Below, piece after piece: positions 35,379 through 44,595 of a DNA stretch of 64,000 nt (position 1 is its first letter; every line of letters begins with the position of its first letter). Position numbers and translations under genes: made by a program. The DNA is from Acidovorax radicis (GTDB lineage: Bacteria > Pseudomonadota > Gammaproteobacteria > Burkholderiales > Burkholderiaceae_C), in NCBI RefSeq assembly GCF_020510705.1, contig NZ_CP075184.1, forward strand, positions 2,356,001 through 2,420,000, given 5' to 3'. The notes beneath the pieces are model-generated. The model did no database searches. It was not told the origin of the DNA and saw only the letters and a list, made by a program, of their open reading frames with translations.

Positions 35379-35918
35379 TCAAGAAGTGGGTTCGTCGCTT
35401 TTAAGGTGCGGCGCAATATAAATGCCCTGACACACCAGAAAAACCAGTGGAAAGGCGTAGCCCCAGAGCTTGAAGTCCACCCAGGCCTCGGTGCTGAAGT
35501 GCATCACGACGTAGGCGTTGATGGCTGACATGAAGGCGCAATAGATAATCCAGGCCACATTGAGTCTCAGCCATACGGCGTCGGGCAACTCCAGCTGGCT
35601 GCCCAGCAGCATCTTGAGGAAATTCTTCTTCATGGCCCATAGCGCGACTGCCAGTGCCAGCGACATGGCGCCATACAGGACGGTGGGTTTCCATTTGATG
35701 AATCGGTCGTCCTGCAGCACCAGCGTAAGTGTGCCAAACACGAAGATGAGCGCGAGCGTCACTTTGTGCATGGTCTGCAAGCGCCGGTCGATGGCGTAGA
35801 TCAGCGCCATCTGAGCCGCCGTGGCGGCCATGAGCACGGCGGTACCCACGTAGATGCCGTAAAACTTGTAAGCCCCGAAGAACAGCAGGATGGGGAAGAA
35901 GTCGATCAGAATTTTCAT
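35379..35918 (-). CDS. yciB: Inner-membrane septation/intracellular transport protein YciB (IspZ family)
   Basis: The 179-aa membrane protein opens [30 protein letters not shown] and has about five helices; [18 protein letters not shown] and [19 protein letters not shown] are characteristic of the family. It is an envelope protein linked to cell division and peptidoglycan synthesis in enterics. Its order yciB-bolA-PPIase on the minus strand is common in betaproteobacteria. Confidence 0.94.
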   Translation of the reverse strand: MKILIDFFPILLFFGAYKFYGIYVGTAVLMAATAAQMALIYAIDRRLQTMHKVTLALIFVFGTLTLVLQDDRFIKWKPTVLYGAMSLALAVALWAMKKNFLKMLLGSQLELPDAVWLRLNVAWIIYCAFMSAINAYVVMHFSTEAWVDFKLWGYAFPLVFLVCQGIYIAPHLKSDEPTS

Positions 35919-35942
35919 GGAGTCAGAAAGAAATTCCGGCGA

Positions 35943-36356
35943 TCAGGTTTTGTCTGACTCAAAGTCAAGGGACGCAGAGTTCATGCAATACCGCAGGCCG
36001 GTGGGGGCTGGGCCGTCTTCAAAGACATGGCCCAGGTGCGCCCCGCATTGTGCACACACCGTTTCGGTGCGAACCATGCCATGGCTGCGGTCCACGATTT
36101 CCGTGATCGCGCCGGGAATGGCTTCGGAGAAGCTGGGCCAGCCGCAACCTGCGTCGAACTTCGTCACCGAGTCAAACAGCTTGGTGCCGCAGCAGATGCA
36201 GTGGTAGCTGCCATCGGCCCAATGGGCTTCGTATTTGCCGGTGAAAGGGCGTTCAGTAGCTGCGTGGCGTGTGACCTGCAAGGCGGTGGGCTCCGCTCCC
36301 TTGTCATTCAGGAGGGCTTGCCATTGCGCATCGGTTTTCTGGATAGGGTAGGTCAT
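35943..36356 (-). CDS. msrB: Peptide-methionine (R)-S-oxide reductase
   Basis: The 137-aa enzyme reduces the R-form of methionine sulfoxide. Zinc-binding Cys pairs are present (CICCGTKLF and [16 protein letters not shown]), the catalytic Cys is in [11 protein letters not shown], and [10 protein letters not shown] matches the substrate pocket. The start overlaps the selO stop by four bases, so it is translationally coupled to selO. The pairing of a redox repair enzyme with the redox-linked AMPylase is functionally suggestive. Confidence 0.95.
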   Translation of the reverse strand: MTYPIQKTDAQWQALLNDKGAEPTALQVTRHAATERPFTGKYEAHWADGSYHCICCGTKLFDSVTKFDAGCGWPSFSEAIPGAITEIVDRSHGMVRTETVCAQCGAHLGHVFEDGPAPTGLRYCMNSASLDFESDKT

Positions 36357-37897
36357 GATGAACAGCTGATCTCGATGGAAGACGCCCAGTCGGGCGGGAA
36401 GTCTGCGTAAGCGTCGTGCCCCGGGTGCTCCTCGAAGGGGCGCTCGAGCAACCGCTGAAGGGTTTGGAGTTCGTTGAAGTCTCCGAGTTTCGCTGCGCGG
36501 ATGGCTTGTTCGCCCAGGTGGTTGCGCAAAATGAATTTTGGGTTTGTTTTTAGCATCAAATCGGCCGATAGCGCTTTATCCATAAGCGCTAGCAGCTCTG
36601 AATACGATAGCAACCACTGATCGAATCCGGCGCGGTCCGCAAACAGGTCGCACACGGGCTCGAAATCACCCGAGCCCACTGCGACCGACAGGCGCCGCCA
36701 GAAGATGGTGTAGTCCACCGCGTTGCGGGCCAATAGCAATAAGAGGGTGTCGATCAACTCTGTGTCACCGGCGCCGGCACCTGCCGTGACATCTGCCGCG
36801 ACACCATGGCCTCCGACCTCGCTGCTAGGGTGATTCCCTGCTTCGTACAAGCCCAGCTTTGCGCGCATACGGGCCAAAAACTCGGTGGGGAATACGGTTT
36901 TGTACGACTCCAGTGCTTCCTTGGCGGTGTCCTGGTCGCCGATCAACGGCAGCAGGGCCTGTGCCAAGCAAAACAGGTTCCAGTACGCCACGTTGGGCTG
37001 GCGGTTGTAGGCGTAGCGGCCTTGGGTGTCGCTGTGGTTGCACACATGGCCGGGCACAAAGGCATCCAGAAACTGGAAAGGGCCGTAGTCAATGGTCAGC
37101 CCCAGGATGCTCATGTTGTCGGTGTTCATCACCCCATGGCAAAAACCGACGGCCTGCCATTGCGCCATGAGCCGTGCGGTACGTTCGCTCACGGCCTGCA
37201 GCAATGCGGCGTAAGGGTTACCCGCCAACAGGGTGGTCGAGCGGCATTGGGGGTAAAAGCGGTCGATGACGTAGTCAGCGAGGGCCCGCAACTGCGTTTC
37301 TTGGCCGGTCGCCGCAAAGTGCTCGAAATGGCCAAACCGCACAAAACTGGGCGCTGCGCGGGTCACCACGGCTGCGGTTTCAATTTCTTCGCGCCGCACG
37401 TGGGCCGGAGAGCCCGTGATGCAAAGCGCCCTGGAGGTCGGAATGCCCAGGCCGTGCATGGCTTCGCTGCACAAGAACTCGCGCACGCTCGACCGCAGCA
37501 CGGCGCGCCCATCCCCCATGCGCGAGTAGGGCGTGCGGCCAGCGCCCTTGAGCTGGATTTCCCATCCGCTGGTGGTCTCCCCCAGCAGGATGGCGCGCCC
37601 ATCACCCAACTGGCCAGCCCACACGCCAAACTGATGGCCGCTGTACACGCTGGCCAGCGGGCGCGAGCCGGTGAGCAAGAGGTTGCCCGCAAAGGCCTGA
37701 AGCGCCTCGTCGGTGCGCATCCAGGCTTCGTTCAGGCCGAGCAATGTCGCCACCTCGGCGCTTGTTCCCACCCAATGGGGCGCAGGAAGCGGCGTAGGGC
37801 GCAACTCGGTGAAGAAGTCGGGGCCGAGTGCGGCAAAGCGGTGGTCCCAGGCCAGGCGAATGTCGGCGGAGGTGTCGCTTTCAGCGGTCAGGTTCAT
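36353..37897 (-). CDS. selO: Protein adenylyltransferase SelO (YdiU family)
   Basis: The 514-aa pseudokinase transfers AMP to Ser/Thr/Tyr of target proteins. Family segments are [23 protein letters not shown], the Lys-containing [41 protein letters not shown], the catalytic-loop [24 protein letters not shown] and the C-terminal [15 protein letters not shown]. Most SelO proteins end with a selenocysteine or Cys; here the end is EISCSS, with Cys third from the end. Residues about 433-447 are encoded by a copy of the dispersed palindromic repeat. ATG 37897 starts the frame. Confidence 0.94.
   Translation of the reverse strand: MNLTAESDTSADIRLAWDHRFAALGPDFFTELRPTPLPAPHWVGTSAEVATLLGLNEAWMRTDEALQAFAGNLLLTGSRPLASVYSGHQFGVWAGQLGDGRAILLGETTSGWEIQLKGAGRTPYSRMGDGRAVLRSSVREFLCSEAMHGLGIPTSRALCITGSPAHVRREEIETAAVVTRAAPSFVRFGHFEHFAATGQETQLRALADYVIDRFYPQCRSTTLLAGNPYAALLQAVSERTARLMAQWQAVGFCHGVMNTDNMSILGLTIDYGPFQFLDAFVPGHVCNHSDTQGRYAYNRQPNVAYWNLFCLAQALLPLIGDQDTAKEALESYKTVFPTEFLARMRAKLGLYEAGNHPSSEVGGHGVAADVTAGAGAGDTELIDTLLLLLARNAVDYTIFWRRLSVAVGSGDFEPVCDLFADRAGFDQWLLSYSELLALMDKALSADLMLKTNPKFILRNHLGEQAIRAAKLGDFNELQTLQRLLERPFEEHPGHDAYADFPPDWASSIEISCSS
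36563..36598. repeat. Dispersed palindromic repeat, copy 3, inside selO
   Basis: GGCCGATAGCGCTTTATCCA continuing to TAAGCGCTAGCAGCT is a near-consensus copy lying wholly inside the selO reading frame. On the minus strand it encodes about [12 protein letters not shown], and the frame stays open on both sides. Confidence 0.85.
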
Positions 37898-38026
37898 GGA
37901 CCCGATTGTCTCGCACCATGGATGCCCCGCCGCTTGCAGGGCCTTGGCATGGTGGCCCGTGTTTGGTAGCTGCCGCGCCTGCGTGTGTCTCTGGGGGCGA
38001 ACGTCTGTCTCGGGCCGACGCCCGAT

Positions 38027-38092
38027 GCCGCAGCCGCAGCCGCAGCCGCAGCCGCAGCCGCAGCCGCAGCCTCAGCCTCAGCCTCAGCCTCA
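38027..38092. repeat. Hexanucleotide array: seven GCCGCA and four GCCTCA units
   Basis: Eleven uninterrupted hexamers lie between the end of the Crp/Fnr gene and the start of selO, about 130 bases upstream of the selO ATG. Arrays of this type change length by slippage and could alter promoter spacing or leader length. Confidence 0.9.
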
Positions 38093-38136
38093 GCGGCATG
38101 GGTGAGGGATATGCGCCTGCGCAAACTATTGCTTCC

Positions 38137-38832
38137 TCAGCGCGCCGCCGTCGCGGCGAGGAAGGCGTTCAGCGCCCCGTCGTCCACGATGGCCACGCGC
38201 CCGAAGTCCAGCGACACGATCCCATGGCCTTCCATCAGGTGAAGCACCTTGTTCACGGTTTGCCGCGACAGCCCCACCAGTTGCCCGATCTCATCCTGTG
38301 TGAGGTTCAGCCGCCTGGTGCTGCGCCAAAACAGGCGGCTCAGGTACAGAGCCACGCGGTGCTCGGTCGATTGGGTGCGCCCCGCCTCGATGATGGTCAT
38401 CGCCTGGCCCAGTCGCATGTTTAGGTGCAGCACCAGGAACTGGTTGAAAGCCAGGCTGGTCTTGCGCAGGGTGGCAAACAGCGGCAGCGGCAGGCACAGC
38501 AAGCTGGTGGGGCGCAAGGCGACCACGTTGTATCGGCGCGGTTCCGGTTTCATGGCCGAGCCTTCTCCAAACCATTCCCCGTCGGGCACCCCGATAAAAG
38601 CCGAAGACCGCTTTTTGCTGGCCGGGCTTTGCAGCATCACGAGGCCGCTGAGCACGGCATGCCAACCATCCACGCGGCTGCCCGCGGCCAGCATGACCGC
38701 GCCCTTGTCTGCCTGCATGAGCGACACCTCGTTGCACAGCTGTTCCTGCAGGTTGGCGGGAATGCTGCCAAACCATGGCTGGGCCGAAATGAACCGCGAG
38801 GCAGAGGGTGACGAGCTAAGCATGGCCGCCAT
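38137..38832 (-). CDS. Crp/Fnr-family transcriptional regulator
   Basis: The 231-aa protein has a cyclic-nucleotide-binding-type beta barrel at about residues 20-140 (DKGAVMLAAGSRVDGWHAVLSGLVML, GEWFGEGSAM). A dimerisation helix follows, then a C-terminal helix-turn-helix (LNLTQDEIGQLVGLSRQTVNKVLHLMEGHGIVSLDFGRVAIVD). The N-terminal Cys cluster of Fnr is absent, and so is the canonical cAMP-binding Arg-Ser pair, so the effector is unclear. The start is ATG 38832 or 38823. The divergent acyl-CoA ligase is a possible target. Confidence 0.87.
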   Translation of the reverse strand: MAAMLSSSPSASRFISAQPWFGSIPANLQEQLCNEVSLMQADKGAVMLAAGSRVDGWHAVLSGLVMLQSPASKKRSSAFIGVPDGEWFGEGSAMKPEPRRYNVVALRPTSLLCLPLPLFATLRKTSLAFNQFLVLHLNMRLGQAMTIIEAGRTQSTEHRVALYLSRLFWRSTRRLNLTQDEIGQLVGLSRQTVNKVLHLMEGHGIVSLDFGRVAIVDDGALNAFLAATAAR

Positions 38833-39094
38833 TGTCGCCGTGGCACAGCGGGGCGTTCAGGGTAATCCCTCGGCGTTTGTCAACGGGACGACAAGTGTTG
38901 GCAGCTACAGTGGTCCGGCGCACACTGAAGGCTTGGGCAGCAGTTGTTTCTCCGCCTGCAACGCAGGCTTTCCAACCGGATTGAGCGCACACACCGGGCG
39001 GTGATGGGCTGGTGTTGGTACCGCCGAGACACCGCCGTCAGACACCTCGCGCTACGATGATTATTTTTGCCACCACACCATTCAAGGAGCACCC
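38833..39094. other. Divergent promoter region, Crp/Fnr gene and acyl-CoA ligase
   Basis: The 262 bases between the two divergent starts contain no likely gene. AAGGAGCACCC before 39095 serves the ligase. I see no strong palindrome. Confidence 0.4.
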
Positions 39095-40738
39095 ATGCTG
39101 GGCCTGATGCAAAGTCAACCGTTGCTGATTTCGTCGCTGATTGAATTCGCCGAACGCCACCATGGCGACGCTGAAATCGTTTCGCGCCGGGTAGAGGGTG
39201 ACATTCATCGTTACACCTATCGTGATCTAGCGACGCGTTCGCGCCGCCTGGCCAATGCGCTGGATGCGCTCAAGCTGCAGTTCAGCGACCGCGTCGCCAC
39301 GCTCGCCTGGAACGGCTATCGTCACATGGAGATGTACTTTGGCGTGAGCGGGTCCGGCCGTGTGCTGCACACCGTGAACCCGCGCTTGCATCCCGATCAG
39401 ATTGCCTGGATCGTCAATCACGCCGAAGACCAGGTGATGTGTTTTGACACGACCTTCCTGCCCCTGGTGCAAGCAGTGCATGCCAAGTGCCCCAATGTGA
39501 AGAAATGGGTGGCCCTGTGCGACGCTGACAAATTGCCTGCGGATTCGGGAATCCCTGGCCTCACCAGCTACGAAACCTGGATTGGTGCGCAATCACCCGA
39601 CTATGCGTGGCCCGAATTTGACGAGAACTCGGCGTCAAGCATGTGCTACACCAGCGGCACCACAGGCAACCCCAAGGCCGCGCTGTACAGCCACCGCTCT
39701 ACCACGCTGCACGCTTACGCTGCGGCGCTGCCCGATGTGATGTGCCTGTCGGCCCGTGACTCGGTGCTGCCCGTGGTGCCCATGTTCCACGTCAATGCCT
39801 GGGGCATTCCGTACTCGGCCGCGCTCACGGGCTGCAAGCTCGTGTTTCCGGGTCCGGCGATGGACGGCAAGTCGATTTACGAACTCATCGAAGCGGAGAA
39901 GGTCACCTACGCGGCTGGCGTGCCCACGGTGTGGCAGATGATGCTGGGCCACATGAAGCCTGCAGGCCTCAAGTTCTCCACGCTGCGCCGCACCGTGATT
40001 GGCGGATCGGCCTGCCCGCCGGCCATGATCCACGCGTTCAAGGAAGACTACGGCGTGGAGGTGCTGCACGCCTGGGGCATGACCGAGATGAGCCCGCTGG
40101 GCACGCTGTGCACCTTGAAGAACAAGCACCTGCTCATGTCCAAGGACGAGCAGATGAAGGTGCTGCAAAAGCAGGGCCGTGCGATCTACGGCGTGGACAT
40201 GAAGATCGTGGGGGGCGACGGCAATGAGCTGCCCTGGGACGGCAAGACCTATGGCGATCTGCTGGTCAAGGGACCGTGGATTGTGGGCAGCTACTTCAAG
40301 GGCGAGGGCGGCGACCCGCTGGTGCGCGACGCGCAGGGCCGTGGCTGGTTCCCCACGGGTGATGTAGCCACCATCGATGCTGACGGCTTCATGCAGATCA
40401 CCGACCGCAGCAAGGACGTGATCAAGTCCGGTGGCGAGTGGATCAGCTCCATCGACATCGAGAACATCGCCATGGCCCACCCCGCGATTGCCATGGCGGC
40501 CTGCGTGGGCATGCCACACCCCAAGTGGGACGAGCGCCCCATCGTGGCCGTGGTCAAGCGGCCTGGCGCAGAGGTGACGCGCGAAGAGTTGCTGGCCTTC
40601 TACGAAGGCAAGACCGCCAAGTGGCAGATCCCGGACGACGTGGTGTTTGTCGATGCCATACCGCTGGGTGCTACCGGCAAGATGCTCAAGACCAAACTGC
40701 GTGAGCAGCTCAAGGATTACAAGCTTCCAGGTCTTTGA
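39095..40738 (+). CDS. Long-chain/medium-chain acyl-CoA ligase (AMP-forming)
   Basis: The 547-aa enzyme activates a carboxylic acid to its CoA thioester using ATP. The P-loop is [19 protein letters not shown]; other motifs are [45 protein letters not shown] and the C-terminal catalytic Lys in [14 protein letters not shown]. It resembles the FadD-like ligases used for aliphatic acids and methylthio-propionate. RBS AAGGAG precedes ATG 39095. It lies directly upstream of a liv-type ABC operon on the same strand, so it may activate the acid imported by that system. Confidence 0.92.
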   Translation: MLGLMQSQPLLISSLIEFAERHHGDAEIVSRRVEGDIHRYTYRDLATRSRRLANALDALKLQFSDRVATLAWNGYRHMEMYFGVSGSGRVLHTVNPRLHPDQIAWIVNHAEDQVMCFDTTFLPLVQAVHAKCPNVKKWVALCDADKLPADSGIPGLTSYETWIGAQSPDYAWPEFDENSASSMCYTSGTTGNPKAALYSHRSTTLHAYAAALPDVMCLSARDSVLPVVPMFHVNAWGIPYSAALTGCKLVFPGPAMDGKSIYELIEAEKVTYAAGVPTVWQMMLGHMKPAGLKFSTLRRTVIGGSACPPAMIHAFKEDYGVEVLHAWGMTEMSPLGTLCTLKNKHLLMSKDEQMKVLQKQGRAIYGVDMKIVGGDGNELPWDGKTYGDLLVKGPWIVGSYFKGEGGDPLVRDAQGRGWFPTGDVATIDADGFMQITDRSKDVIKSGGEWISSIDIENIAMAHPAIAMAACVGMPHPKWDERPIVAVVKRPGAEVTREELLAFYEGKTAKWQIPDDVVFVDAIPLGATGKMLKTKLREQLKDYKLPGL

Positions 40739-40809
40739 GACAAGTCATCGGTCATGACAGTGCCATCGTCATCGTCGCGGCCTATGAAACTGGCGGGGCC
40801 TAAGCCAGT

Positions 40810-40901
40810 GCACCCGTGGAACTGGCTCTGTCAGGCCACCGGGTGCATCCCCCTCCCGCGCAGCGAGAGAGGGGTGAAGGCGCGCAGCGCCTCAGGGGGT
40901 G
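40810..40901. repeat. Two adjacent hairpins after the ligase gene
   Basis: GCACCCGTGG (40810 on) pairs with CCACCGGGTGC (to 40847) with one bulge. A second structure follows, with CATCCCCCT pairing with AGGGGGTG around a GCGC-rich loop (40846-40901). The second resembles a repeat I associate with Comamonadaceae intergenic regions. Together they may slow transcription between the ligase and the binding-protein gene. Confidence 0.55.
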
Positions 40902-41007
40902 AAACCGAGTCCAGTCACGTGTGCGACGCTGCTAGGGGCAATCCCTGAGCATCGCTTTGTTGCAACGCGGTACGCTGCGTTGTGTCGATTCACTAGGAGA
41001 CAAAACC

Positions 41008-42240
41008 ATGAAATTTGCTATTAAGGCTGTAGCTGCGTCGCTAATATTGGTAAGCGCTGGCGGGGCATTCGCTCAAAAAGGCGAAACGGTAAAAATCGCC
41101 TGGCTCGACCCGCTCTCCGGCCTGATGGCTGCAGTGGGAACCAACCAGCTCAAGAGCTTTCAGTTCATCTCCGAAGAGTTCAACAAGAAGAACGCTGCTG
41201 GCGTCAAATTTGAAATCATCGGCATCGACAACAAACTCAGCCCACAAGAAACCACCAGTGCCTTGCGCTCGGCCATGGACCAGGGCGCGCGCTATGTAGT
41301 GCAGGGCAACGGCTCAGGCCCGGCCCTCGCCATCATGGACGCGCTGGAAAAACACAACGCGCGCAATCCCGGCAAGGAAGTTCTGTTCCTCAACTATGCG
41401 GCCGTGGACCCCGACCTCACCAACAGCAAGTGCAGCTATTGGCACTTCCGTCTGGATGCAGACACGTCCATGAAGATGGAAGCGCTGACGACCTTCATGA
41501 AAGACCAGCCTGAAGTCAAGAAGGTCTACCTGATCAACCAGAACTACTCGCACGGTCACCAGGTTTCCAAATACGCCAAGGAAATGCTCAAGCGCAAGCG
41601 CCCTGATGTGCAAATCGTGGGTGACGACCTTGCGCCGTTGGCCCAGGTGCGCGACTTCTCGCCCTACATTGCCAAGATCAAGCAGTCGGGTGCCGACTCC
41701 GTGATCACCGGCAACTGGGGTTCTGACCTGGCGCTGCTCATCAAGGCCGCCAACGATGCCGGTCTGAACAACGTCAACTTCTACACCTACTACGGCTCGG
41801 TCACCGGCGCCCCCACCGCCATGGGCGCCTCTGCAGCGGGCCATGTCTACATGGTGGCCTACGCCCACTTGAATCTGCCTGGCGAGATCAACAAGATCGT
41901 GGTGGACTACAAAAAGAAGTTCAACGACGACATGTATACCGGCGCTGTGTATCACGCCTTCAGCATGCTGGACAGCGCCTTTGTGAAAGCCAAGTCCACC
42001 GATCCGGTCAAGGTGGCTGCCGTGCTGGAAGGCATGAAGTTCAAGAGCTTCAATGGTGAGGTCGAAATGCGCAAGACTGACCACCAGCTGCAGCAAGGCC
42101 TGTTCATTTCGAAGTGGGAAAAGGCCGGTGGCAAGTACCCGCTGGATTCTGAGAGCACGGGCTATACCTTCGTCCCCGTGAAGTACTACGAACCCTATGT
42201 GGCCAGCACGCCCACATCGTGCCAGATGAAGCGTCCGTAA
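41008..42240 (+). CDS. Periplasmic binding protein, LivK-like (operon 2)
   Basis: The 410-aa protein has a signal peptide (VAASLILVSAGGAFA-Q) and a Peripla_BP_6 fold: VKIAWLDPLSGLMAAVGTNQ, GIDNKLSPQETTSALRSAMDQGARYVVQ, VITGNWGSDLALLIKAANDAGL. The ligand pocket cannot be read directly; neighbouring fatty-acid genes suggest an aliphatic or aromatic acid rather than leucine. RBS AGGAGA precedes ATG 41008. A terminator hairpin follows the gene, so the permease genes are probably expressed at a lower level. Confidence 0.9.
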   Translation: MKFAIKAVAASLILVSAGGAFAQKGETVKIAWLDPLSGLMAAVGTNQLKSFQFISEEFNKKNAAGVKFEIIGIDNKLSPQETTSALRSAMDQGARYVVQGNGSGPALAIMDALEKHNARNPGKEVLFLNYAAVDPDLTNSKCSYWHFRLDADTSMKMEALTTFMKDQPEVKKVYLINQNYSHGHQVSKYAKEMLKRKRPDVQIVGDDLAPLAQVRDFSPYIAKIKQSGADSVITGNWGSDLALLIKAANDAGLNNVNFYTYYGSVTGAPTAMGASAAGHVYMVAYAHLNLPGEINKIVVDYKKKFNDDMYTGAVYHAFSMLDSAFVKAKSTDPVKVAAVLEGMKFKSFNGEVEMRKTDHQLQQGLFISKWEKAGGKYPLDSESTGYTFVPVKYYEPYVASTPTSCQMKRP

Positions 42241-42258
42241 ATCCGGTGCATCGCGCAG

Positions 42259-42286
42259 AGGCCCGACACCATCGGGCCTTTTTTTT
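42259..42286 (+). terminator. Terminator-like hairpin between binding-protein and permease genes
   Basis: AGGCCCGA and TCGGGCCT form an 8-bp stem with a short loop followed by eight Ts. It may act as an attenuator within operon 2. Confidence 0.88.
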
Positions 42287-42312
42287 ACCCCCTCCCGTTG
42301 TGAAAAATTCCA

Positions 42313-43266
42313 ATGAATTCTGAGTTTTTCGTGATCTCTTTGCTGAACGGCGTGAGCTATGGGCTCTTGCTGTTCATGCTGAGCTCTGGTCTCACGCTGA
42401 TCTTCAGCATGATGGGTGTGCTCAACTTTGCACACACCAGTTTTTACATGCTGGGGGCGTATTTCGCCTTCACCATTTCCGGTGTGGTGGGGTTCTGGCC
42501 GGCACTGGTGCTGTCCCCCTTGCTGGTGTTTGTGCTGGGGGCTGCGTTTGAGCGCTATTGCCTGCGCAGGGTGCACAAGTTTGGGCATGTGCCCGAATTG
42601 CTGGTGACCTTCGGTCTGTCGTATCTGATACTGGAAGTGGTGCAGCTGGTGTGGGGCCGGTCCACCGTGCCCTACGGCCTGCCTGAGCAACTGCAGGGCC
42701 CGCTGTTTTCTCTGTATGGCACGCAGTTCCCCAAGTCGCGGTCGTTCGTGATGCTGGTGGCGATGTTGATGCTGGTGTCGGTGTGGTTGCTGCTCACGCG
42801 CACGCGCATTGGCCTCGTGATTCAGGCTGCGCTCAAATACCCCGAGATGGTGGAGGCGTTGGGCCACAACGTGCCGCGTGTTTTCATGCTGGTGTTTGGT
42901 GGTGGCGCGGCACTGGCGGGGCTTGCGGGCGTGATTGGCGGCAACACCTACGTCACAGAGCCTGCCATGGCCGGCTCGGTCGGCTCCATCATCTTTGTGG
43001 TGGTGGTGGTGGGGGGCATGGGCTCCTTGGCGGGCGCCTTCCTGGCGTCGCTGCTCATCGGCCTGGTTCAGACCTTTGCCGTGGCGCTGGACTATTCGCT
43101 GATCAGCGTTTTCACCTCTGTGGGCATGACGGTGACTGAGAACACTTTTGGCTATCCGTTGCTCAAACTCACCATCTCCCAGGTCGCTCCTATCCTGCCG
43201 TACCTGTTTCTGGTGTTGATCCTGATATTCCGCCCCAAGGGCTTGCTCGGCACGCGGGAGGACTGA
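42313..43266 (+). CDS. LivH-type permease (operon 2)
   Basis: The 317-aa permease starts FFVISLLNGVSYGLLLFMLSSGLTLIFSMMGVLNFAHTSFYMLGAYFAF and has about eight helices. The docking loop contains ALKYPEMVEALGHNVPRVF. It is slightly longer than the operon 1 homologue. The LivM-type gene follows after four bases. Confidence 0.92.
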   Translation: MNSEFFVISLLNGVSYGLLLFMLSSGLTLIFSMMGVLNFAHTSFYMLGAYFAFTISGVVGFWPALVLSPLLVFVLGAAFERYCLRRVHKFGHVPELLVTFGLSYLILEVVQLVWGRSTVPYGLPEQLQGPLFSLYGTQFPKSRSFVMLVAMLMLVSVWLLLTRTRIGLVIQAALKYPEMVEALGHNVPRVFMLVFGGGAALAGLAGVIGGNTYVTEPAMAGSVGSIIFVVVVVGGMGSLAGAFLASLLIGLVQTFAVALDYSLISVFTSVGMTVTENTFGYPLLKLTISQVAPILPYLFLVLILIFRPKGLLGTRED

Positions 43267-43270
43267 AGCC

Positions 43271-44590
43271 ATGAACTCCAAGAACAACACTGTCTCGGGC
43301 GCTGCGCCGCACTACCGGTTCACCCCCTGGAACATCGGTCGATGGGTCATATGGACGCTGTTTGCCGTCGCGCTCATCGTTGCGCCCATGCTGTTTCGCA
43401 GCAGCCTCGCAATGACCATGCTGTCCCAAATTGGTTATCTGATCATCATCTGCCTGTCTTACAACATCTTGCTGGGGCAGGGGGGGATGCTGAGTTTTGG
43501 CCACGCCGTGTATACCGGGCTGGGTTCTTTTATCGCCATCCATACGATGAACATGGCGAGCAAAGGCAGCTTCAACATCCCGCTGGTGCTCATCCCCTTG
43601 GTCGGTGGTTTGGCCGGGGCCTTTTTTGCCATCTTGCTGGGGTTTGTGACCACCAAGAAATCGGGCACCACGTTTGCCATGATCACCCTGGGTATTGGTG
43701 AATTGGTGGCCTCGATGGCGCTGATGTTCCCCGAGTTCTTTGGGGGCGAGGGCGGCATCACCACCGACCGCGTGTATGGCTCTGCATTTTTGGGCATCAG
43801 CTTCGGCCCGGCCATTCAGGTGTACTACCTGATCGCAGCCTATTGTTTTGTGTGCACGGCAGCCATGTTTGCGTTCACCGGAACGCCTTTGGGGCGCATT
43901 CTGAACGCTGTGCGCGACAACCCCGAACGTGTGGAGTTCATTGGCTACAACACGCAGCGCGTGCGTTATTTCGCTTTCATCATTGCCGGCTTTTTTGCAG
44001 GCATCGGTGGTGGGCTGGCCACCATCAATTTTGAGATCGTGACCGGCGCTGACAGCCTGAATGTGGTTCGCTCCGGGGGCTACCTGTTGTTCACCTTTCT
44101 GGGTGGGGCCACGTTCTTCTTCGGGCCGATCATCGGTGCGGTCCTGCTGGTGCTCGCCTCGGTGTTGTTGTCCGAGCTGTCAAAGGCCTGGCTGCTCTAC
44201 CTGGGGCTGGTGTTCCTTTTCATGGTGATGTATGCGCCCGGTGGTGTGGCCAGCCTGGTCATGATGAATTTGCGCCTGGCCAAATACGGCAAGCTGCGGC
44301 AACTCTGGACGTCGTATCTGGGTCTTGCGGGTGCGGGGTTGGTGGGGGTGCTGGGCGCCGCTTGCATGATCGAGATGACCTACCACCTGCAGCTCAATGC
44401 CGCGCTGGGGCCAGAGCTCACGTTCCTGGGGGCAACGCTCAATGCCACGGGCTACAACACCTGGTTTGGCGCTGTTTTTGTGATGCTGACAGGGTTTGGG
44501 CTTTTTGAGCTCTGCCGGCGCCAGTTTGTGCGCCAATGGAGCCAGATTCAGGAAGAAATTGAACATGAAATCAAGCGTGGGGGGGCCTAG
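43271..44590 (+). CDS. LivM-type permease with C-terminal extension (operon 2)
   Basis: The 439-aa permease carries the usual LivM core: ICLSYNILLGQGGMLSFGHAVYTGLG, TTFAMITLGIGELVASMAL and the docking loop GRILNAVRDNPERVEFIGYN. After the core ends near residue 330, about 100 further residues contain two predicted helices (SYLGLAGAGLVGVLGAACMI and WFGAVFVMLTGFGLFELC). A charged tail (QEEIEHEIKRGGA) follows. Operon 1's LivM is 338 residues, so the extension is specific to this system. Confidence 0.9.
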   Translation: MNSKNNTVSGAAPHYRFTPWNIGRWVIWTLFAVALIVAPMLFRSSLAMTMLSQIGYLIIICLSYNILLGQGGMLSFGHAVYTGLGSFIAIHTMNMASKGSFNIPLVLIPLVGGLAGAFFAILLGFVTTKKSGTTFAMITLGIGELVASMALMFPEFFGGEGGITTDRVYGSAFLGISFGPAIQVYYLIAAYCFVCTAAMFAFTGTPLGRILNAVRDNPERVEFIGYNTQRVRYFAFIIAGFFAGIGGGLATINFEIVTGADSLNVVRSGGYLLFTFLGGATFFFGPIIGAVLLVLASVLLSELSKAWLLYLGLVFLFMVMYAPGGVASLVMMNLRLAKYGKLRQLWTSYLGLAGAGLVGVLGAACMIEMTYHLQLNAALGPELTFLGATLNATGYNTWFGAVFVMLTGFGLFELCRRQFVRQWSQIQEEIEHEIKRGGA

Positions 44591-44595
44591 TAACC

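Noticed and set aside
38027-38092. CRISPR-like array
   Set aside because: The units are six bases long with no spacers; this is a simple-sequence array. No CRISPR array or cas gene was seen in the window.
41314-43290. 658-aa minus-strand ORF opposite the binding protein and LivH genes
   Set aside because: Very His/Gln-rich, no domains, and fully antisense to two well-supported genes.
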